A stretch of DNA of 64,000 nt from Ampullaceana balthica (Eukaryota; Mollusca; Gastropoda; Lymnaeidae): contig CALYLW010001083.1 in NCBI GenBank assembly GCA_944989445.1, positions 32,501 through 96,500 of the forward strand. Reading direction: 5' to 3'. Under the pieces are notes generated by a model. That model did no database searches. It was not told the origin of the DNA and saw nothing but the letters and a program-made list of their open reading frames with translations. Position 1 is the stretch's first letter. Each line of letters starts with the position of its first letter. Both the position numbers and the translations under genes were made by a program. Shown here in pieces: positions 46,801-55,800 of this stretch.

Positions 46801-49800
46801 TTAATTTAAATCTACTTAACCAAATATAAGTCCCTTTTAGACTTCCTAAGTGACTCACATTCCGAACCAAAAGATTGGCTCATATTTTCGACTTTCTTAT
46901 CTTCCGTCTTTCCGTGCTTAAATACTGTCTTACCTTCCGTCTTTCCGTACTAATAGACTGTCTCACCTTCCAGCTTTCCGTGCTATTATACTGTCTTACC
47001 TTCCATCTTTCCGTGCTAATAGACAGATGGTTGGCACCTGCTATGCATGAATCTTGCAGACGTATAGCAAATGTTCATGTAAAATTATTTCTTTCAAAGC
47101 TATTTACACGATGCATTCTCTTCCTGCTGTTAGGTGGGAAGTTAAACGAAATTTTCCGTTAAGCAGTTTTTTTAGTGCGGTAAATTCGGAGTTAACGTAC
47201 CCACGTTATATTGTCACCATCTTTGTTGCTACGCTACGTGACACGAAAATTGGAAAATTCAACTATTAAAATTCTAAAACTAACCCTAACCCTAAATTCA
47301 CAATTAAATATTCTATAACTAAACCTAACACCACCCTAAATTCACAACAACAAAAAAATACCCCAAAAAATCTAAAACTATACCTTAACGACAAAGGTAG
47401 AGAACGCAGAATTAATTGCTCTATATATCTCATTTTGGAACGTATAATCTGATTCAACCTTTAGTGCCTTTATTTAGAATGTATTTATCATTTGAAGACG
47501 ATGCTCATTTCTACTGCACTGGTGACCATCCATGCCCAATGTTTAAAAAAAAATTAAAAATTCTAACGATGTGATATATAAAATAGAATATGTGTATGTA
47601 TTGTTTCTTATTATATGTGTAGCCTGCTACTGCTATACAAATTGTCCTCGGTCGCATTGAGTCGTGGTTAATGTTTTGCCAGATAAACGTTAAAATGTTC
47701 GCGGGCATCCCATTCATGGCAATATTTGAAAGCTTTACACAAAATTGAAATACGATAATAATATTGCAGCAAATTAATACATCTTAATGAAAATATGTTT
47801 AATCATAATCGCAACGCTTACCAAAACACCGAAAAGGGGTTAGCCTCTACGTGGCTCGGCAGACGAGTAGGGTTGCGGAGCTAACCGCAACCTGAAACCG
47901 ACAACTCCTGGCAGGCAATGCCGAAGTCCGATATGTTAGGTGTTAGTTGCTAGTCACATATGTTAGGTGTTAGTTGCTAGTCACATATGTTAGGTGTTAG
48001 TTGCTAGTCACATATGTTAGGTGTTAGGTGCTAGTCACATATATGTTAGGTGTTAGGTGCTAGTCACATATGATTACAGTCGCGGTGCGGATCTTAGGCA
48101 GAGCATTAGATGCAATGCCGATGATGAAAACCACAGTACCCGCTGAGGGTCGGGATTTTCCAAGCGACCGTTTCGCCCCCCTCATTTTACTACCAAAGCC
48201 ATTGAGCGCTGCCGGCTTAGGGACAGGAGCACCAGTACGGTTTAGCAAAGGGTACCATGAAGAACTTAGCGGACGCCAGCGCTGAGGAAACCTTCCAGTG
48301 GGGGTCACACCCTTGGTAGGTCATTGATGATCCCCCACTTTGCGGCGGTCCTAACCATAGAGGCTCGTGTGCTTTGCCGGGGTGGCGCCGAAGTTGTAGC
48401 GAGTCGAAGTAGAGAAAATTTCCACCTCTTCTTGTGAGGTCAATTTAGTGGGGAGGCATTTTCGACCTAGTTTCTTGGATGCCCAGGCGGCCGCTATAGA
48501 AGTGACCGTTCCGATGGTCTCTCGGCTATTAGATTCTTTAGGGGTAGGAGAGCTGAGAGGGGGGGGGTCCGGGAAGACCCATAAAGAGCATTAGGCTCGG
48601 GCTGCTGATTTTCTTCCACATGTAGGATCAAAACACCTTGATGTAGTTGCATACCATAGCAGTCAAGCAGACCTACCTTTGTATTGTATAGAGTATTATA
48701 CTGTAACATGTCCTTGATGTGTGTACTCCAACGTGAAAATAAGACTTTTAAATAGTAAGAAGTGTGTTGGGCTGATTCGCTTATTTTGTTAGCAATGTGC
48801 TGGCAAAAACTAGGCAATAGAAACAAATTGTATCTGTGTTGGGTGAAGTTCATTTGTTAAGCCACTGGATCATGACCGAAACCCCAAGTTATGCTCTAAA
48901 TCTCTCAATTACCTAGTCTTATCATATCTATTACAGACGCTCCTTCTATACAGAAGATTATTGCGTCCTACGCTTGTCTATGGTTTTTGTTTAGTCCTGC
49001 ATTCTTATTAGATTTTTAAATGTTGGTAAAGTGTTGGCTTTCCTGGTTTCCTCAGGCAACCCAAGCCACGTCCGAATTCCGGACGGGAAGAACGAACATT
49101 TGTATGAGTTTGTTCTTGCGTGTGTTTTTGTCCTTATGTATATCTGAGGGTTATATTAGGTTATCTTTGTGTTGTATTTCCTAGTTAGAATTAATTGCCT
49201 TATGTAGTATTACTACTTTGCTCTTTGTCCATCTATCCTGTAGTGTTTCTAGGTTTAATGATTTAACAAATGGTGCTACTCTTGTCAGTTTAGAATAGTC
49301 TCCAGTAATAAATTTAGCAGCGATTTTTTAAATTTGTTCTAGTTTATCTACGTTATCTTGAATGTGTCCCATACAGAAGATGCATATTATAGAACAGGTC
49401 TCACCAAAGTAAGGTAGCATTTTAGTTAAATATTCTTATTACATGCATTTGTAAAAGTTTTTCTTTATGAAGCTTACTGCTTTGTTGGAATTTTAAAATT
49501 ACTTAATTGACATGGGGATTCCATAGTAATTTCTTATTTATTATTACTCTTAGTATTTTCATCTTTATTTTGGATGAGTTGTTGTGCATGAATGAAATAG
49601 TTTTCAGTTATTTGTTTCTTTTTTCTTTGACATTTGTCTGGATGGAAAGACATATTACAGTTAGTTTCCCATTTTATTCATTCATCTAGACCAGTGCTGG
49701 CGAACTTTATTTGGGGGCCGCGTGCCAAACATTCCACCAAAATCCACTTATTTGTAGCAAAAGGGCCAACGCTCCAATGAAACCCGAAAATCGCGGTTTG

Positions 49801-52800
49801 GCTTACCTGTGGCAACTGTGGCACGCGTGTCATACGTTCGCCATCACTGATCTGGGTCTTCAGTTGTCTAGTTATGCTGCGCCATACCTTAATTATCATT
49901 TTATTTATTTATTTTTTTTTATTATTTTTTTTTGTTTTAATGCGAAACCGAATTGTGGCGTTTGTGTTTTCTAAATTCCCACAACGTGATGCCTCAAAAA
50001 ACTCAGCACGGTCCACTACACTTCATATTTGAGACGTCAATTCAACTCGGCAGTTTTACACTTCATTTTAACACGTTTTTACCACGTTTTTATTAACTCG
50101 CTTTCGTTCCTGTGGCATTGTCTTCCAAGATTGTTCAAATCTGCCAAAGTGAAATTGAACCACTTCTGATGGTCCTAGAGATCTCAAAATTTTACCACAG
50201 ATAGATATTGGATGACAATGCATTGTATCAAACTTTCAGATCGATCGAATGTACCGTTATTAAATTATTGAACTTTTTATTTTATCTATATTTTATTATA
50301 TACTTGCTTTCGTGTCTGTCTGTCCGCAATTTTTAAAATACCAACGTAAAATTAAACCATTTCTGACGGTCCTAGAGAGCTCAAAATTTTACCACAGATA
50401 GATCTTGGATGACAATACATTGTATCAAAATTTCAGATCGATCGAATGTACCGTAATTAAATTAATGCATTTCTTAGTTTATCTTTATATAAGCCTCTGT
50501 ACCCGCCTGCCGCAGTTTCATTGCTAGTGGCGAGTTCACCCCGTGACCTCATCGCTTTGTTATTAAACGTTGGGCGGGCGCTGATGAGGTGTTTGGTAAA
50601 ATAAATAGAGGTAAAAAAATTATTTTTGAAAACCAGGTTTTTATTAGTGGACTAAGAATAAAATAAATAAAAGTAAAAAAAATTATGTTTAAAAACCATG
50701 TTTTTATAAGTGGACTAAAAAGAAGAAAATAATTTAAAACTTATAAGTTCAAGTACTTCGATTTAATATGACTAAAAACGTGGGGCGGGTGTTTGGTATA
50801 AAAATTAAGAATTAACTAAGAATTAATTTAGAAGGCAAAAGAGAGATCTATAAGTGAGAGAATGAGTGAACCGCATATGTTAAACCTCATAAGCGCCCGC
50901 CCCACGTTTTTAGTCATATTAAATCTAACTACTTGAACTAATAAGTTTTAAATTATTTTCTTCTTTTCTTAGTCCACTTATAAAAACGTGTTTTTTTAAA
51001 TCATTGTTTTACCTTTATTTATCAGATTCATTTCACCTCTGGTAAACTATGTTAAAATCAAAACATTTTACGCATTTACATTTCTTTATTCCCTTATTAA
51101 TGGTATTTTAAAAATGCAGGTATGAGATGACTTGAATGAAAAGTACACGTGGCTGTTTCTTGTCGTGGGGGGAGGGGGGAGTGGAAAAGTGCGGTAAAAC
51201 AGAGGAGTTCCAAGATGTTTACGTCATTAATTCGGTCAGCCACGTTAAAATGCTGATGGCCTGTGTTTCTCTTGTAGTCCTCCGCGTGCCACGAGGTGTT
51301 GCTTTAGGCAGGGTGGGAAAATCGGTCAGCCCGGCTAATGGGAATTAACTCTTAACTTTCTGGCTAACCACCAAACATCACAGAGAGGGGAGATAAAGCC
51401 GAGAAAATTAATAAAACAGAAACAAGCTTTGTGAGAAGAAAAGTGTGGGGGAAAAAAGGGGGAGAGGGGGGTTCTGTTGACGTATATATGTATATTGTAA
51501 CCCCCATCCCCACACACATTTAACCATTTCTGCTAAACTAAGAAGGTTGTTGATTCAATTTTCTTCCATTGAGGCTTTATGAAATTCAATGTGCTGAATC
51601 TTTTTAAAAAAATCGTATGTTCAAAATATAGAAAACACTTTTATTACAAAAGAAAACAAAGCTGTCCACCAATGAGACGGGTGAAATATTTTGTTGTCCA
51701 AGTTTTTAGTTGTCGAAGATACAAAAAATAATTTTAAAAATTTAAAAAAAATTAAAATATTTCAAAAAGACTTGTATAACTGTCCTGAGGGCAGAACATC
51801 CCGATTATGCGGAGTCTCTAAAACCGAACCTGAAAGAGGACACCCCTGCGATCGGAGCTTGGGATGAACACGTGATGTGGGGGCTCTCAAGAAAACACCT
51901 CAAACATAGGAACTGAAAAGTCAGGAGTAGGCGGAAGGGATATGAAAGGGTTAACAGATATGTCGCCTTTGTTAGGAAGCAATTAACTCGTTTTGTATCT
52001 TGCAAGAGTTAAAATTGACCAGAATGCGTTACGCGGCTTATCTTCAGGTCTATCCTGGTGGTTCTTAGGCATTTGACGAGACTTTTTATTTAATAAAATA
52101 TGTACTAGCCCGTTAATAAATGTAAACAAGAGTAACATGTGTGGCACTTATTCTTTTAAAGCATTATATTTAATTTAATCGAAGTTTGATGTTGCACTTT
52201 TGGCGTCAAAATTTTATATCGGAAATATTTACACTACACCTTAACCACATTTACCTACCCACTCCCTTTTTTCCATTTTAAAAATAAAATAATAAAAAAT
52301 AAAAAAAATAATAAAAAAAAATAAAAAAGCTTAAACTAGCTTAAAATTCAATCGAAACAGGAGTCTAGTAAACCGTTCCATTGATGCAAGCTGCACGGAT
52401 TATTGTCGCGCCTATCATTGTTCTACCCACACACAAATTAAGCATTCTATTTATCGTACAAATACGACCAATGCAATTGTTTTTAAATCCCTTATATTAA
52501 CTTCACGGCCGTCTCTGTCGTCTCTGTCGTCATCTCTCTCTGTCTGTCTCTCTGTCTTGGGCGGGCGGAAAAACAAAAGTCAAAAAATGACCCACTTCCC
52601 GTGATCCGATCGAGCTGAAACTTGGCACACGGACCCGTCTCACCTAACAATGTATCAAAATTTCAGTCGATCGACGTATTAAATTAATGCATTTTTAGTT
52701 TATCCTTATATAACGTATGTAATTCAAATTCACTGTTTGTTGTTTTTTTTTCCACGTGAGAGTTTGAGTTGACGCGACCCATCGAAGTACCGGTGTGCTT

Positions 52801-55800
52801 TTGTTTACATTATACGTGTCACGCTGAGCTCGGTCCAGCGATTTGGTGACCAGACTTTTCCCCCTCCCCCCCCTCCCCCCAGGGTTATGAAGCAAAGTTG
52901 AGTTAAGACAGATTCAGTCTGTAAATGTTTGTCGCGTTTAGAAAATAATCAATACTGTTAGTTATGTCTCATATATAGGGGATTTATAGTTTTAAAAAAA
53001 CTTTGTTTTTACGGGTTTGTTTTATTGTTTTGTTTTTTCATTGGTCAGGATGTGACAGTGGCTTTGGTCGTGAGTTGGCAGAGCGTTTGGACAAAATGGG
53101 ATATCACGTGTTTGCCGGTTGCCTAGCACCAGACCGAGAGGGCGCCCGCTCCCTGAAAGAATCCACCTCTGAGCGGCTTCGCATCGTCCACATTGACGTT
53201 ACAGACGACTTCCAAGTGGAGCAAGCCGTGAAATATGTCAAGGACAACATTGGAGACAATGGTTTGTTGCTCTGAAGTTATAGACAAAATATGTAGGATT
53301 GCCCGATGACTGCCTCAAAAATACCGGACACTAGTGTCGAAATTTGTCGATGGCATATTTAAATATAAAAAGTCAGGTATTGCTTAATACTTAATTTTTT
53401 CACTGGACAAATAACGATGTACTAGACATCTGGCAACCCAAAAAGTATCAAATATGCGTTATCTTTAAGTCATTTAAATTTATTCTTTCTGAATATAACA
53501 ATGCATCAGCACTCAATATGGTAATTTCTTATTTCAGCGCAATTTATTTTTCGAGTAATTTCGATCTAGCTTGTTCTATAGTTTTTTAAATAAATATATG
53601 TAATGAAATTACATTGCGCAACTTCGTGCTAAATCTTATAATTATAAATAATTTTTTTATTTAAAAAAGAGTTATGGGCCCTGGTTAACAACGCTGGTGT
53701 CGCCGTATTCTGTGAAATAGAATGGTGCTCCGTACAAGAGTTTCAGAAGATAATGGATGTCAATGTGTTTGGAATAGTTCGTGTCACCAAAGGATTCCTG
53801 CCACTTCTCAGACAGTCAGAAGGAAGGGTCATTAACGTGGCAAGTTTAGCTGGTGAGTTCTCACATTTTTCTTTCAGAGCTGTAATTGGAAACATCAGCT
53901 GGTAGAGGAAAAACATTATTATATAACTAAGTAACTGTCATTGTTTTTTGTCTCCCCTGGTACAGATATTTTTATGCTTGTAAAGAAATTTGGCACCATT
54001 TCAACATCTCAAAATAATTAACAGGGCCTGATTAGCAACATAAATAGAAATTGGTACATTATAAATTGTTTGGAAAGTAAAATTCATTTGTATGAATAAT
54101 CACTTGATTGCATTTTAATTTAACAGAGATTTGTTTCATCAAAGTTTAAAATTAAATTATAATTGATTTATTTATATTAAATTATTTTTAAAAAAGAAAT
54201 GTATTTGAGAAAATGCAAACTTTTTAAAGAAAATGCAAACTTTTTAAAGAGAATATTTATTTCTCAATAATTTGCTTTTGAGTCAACTTCACTGCATTCA
54301 AACTTCCTTTAAAAAATACATTAATAAAAATCAAAGTATAACAAATTGCATGTAAATAAGCTGTCATTGAAATATTTTCCAAACTTCTCACCATCATCTT
54401 TTATATAATTTTTCCCCATTATTACATTTATTCTTGAAAATTAATATTGTCCAATAAAATTTAATCCAGTCCTTGTTAATAAAATGATATTTCACACAAC
54501 TATTCCATTCATATTCTTATGTTTCTGAGCCTTTTCTCAAAATTCAAATTTTGTCTCAGGTCGATTTACTCTCCCTGCATTTGCTGCTTACTCAATGTCC
54601 AAGAAAGCCTGTATCGCTTTCTCAGATGCACTGAGACAGGAAATGAAAAAGTTTAATATAAAAGTTATTACCATTGAACCTGGTCTATATAAGTAAGTCA
54701 GATGTTATTTACAATTTTCTAACTTGCTGAAAATTAATGCATTCCAAATTTTTCTAATAAGAAGAGGTATGTAAAATATACCGTAAGGAAATCTCATGAT
54801 TTTAAAATTGTTTTTGTTTTCTTTAGAACACCCATCACTTTGGAGAATTACCTAATTGACCAAAACAGAAAATCTTGGGCTGAAACACCCACAGACGTCC
54901 GAGCTGATTATGGAGAGGAATATTTTGATGCTTTCTTAAAGCAGGTGACCCTGAGTCTGAGGCAAGCAAGGCCTAATGTGATGGAAGTAAGTAGATCTTT
55001 CTGACGTTTATAATACACCTCTCTTTGGCTTTTGAGCAAATAAAATAATTTAATTAACCTCAAACATGTTTTAACAAATTTCAGCATTGTCCTTGAGATA
55101 TCCAAGAGCTGTTAATTCATCTATTCATTTATTAATTCATTCATTTATTGTTTTTAAATTAATAGCTATATAGCAAATTTGAACTTATTCTTTAAAGATA
55201 AGATTTGATAAGTTATACAGCTAAGTTTCATTATTGTTATCTTTTAGGTAAAATGTTTGATGCATCTTTGACTTCTATCAATGTTTTTCATTAAAATATT
55301 TAAATTCTGTGCATCAGGATCAGAATGATATATGTAGTAAAATTAACAGAATGTGTTATTTCTGTCTATGAGTCATGAGATTTTTATGGGGTCACCAACC
55401 ATAAACAAGACTTACACTTTTTTTTAGATAATCATTTATGCACACTAGTATTAATAGTATTATTAGTTGAGAAACAGTTTAGGAAATTCTAACCTTGACA
55501 TTTAAGTCATGAAAAAGTAAAGATTTTTTGCATAAATTTGTCATGTTTTTCTATAATTAAATCTTAACAGTATGAATGATAATGCATTCTTGTATATTTT
55601 AAAATACATGTAAACTCTCTAGGTTGTTGATAACATGATTGAAGCTGTGTGTACAGAAAATCCTAATTACTGCTATGTGCCATACTGGAGATACAGACTA
55701 CGTGCTTTCATAATCAGCAACTTACCTGTATACTTATCTGACAAGCTCTTTGCAGCCAGGTATAGCATCATTATCTTTATAAACATAATGGAAAGCCACA

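Larger units (their letters stand above)
35093..53048 (+). other. 18-kb first intron of the dehydrogenase gene, filled with repeats
   Basis: Donor GTCAGT at 35093 and acceptor TTTTCATTGGTCAG ending at 53048. The other five introns are 408, 707, 134, 636 and 1825 bp, so this one is exceptional. It contains at least seven tandem arrays, the nested hAT stack, hairpin elements, a GC-rich repeat and a LINE remnant. No alternative first exon could be supported. Confidence 0.88.

Noticed and set aside
48494..48853. 119-codon - strand frame as a gene
   Set aside because: It spans the boundary of a dispersed repeat and has no recognisable domain or splice support.
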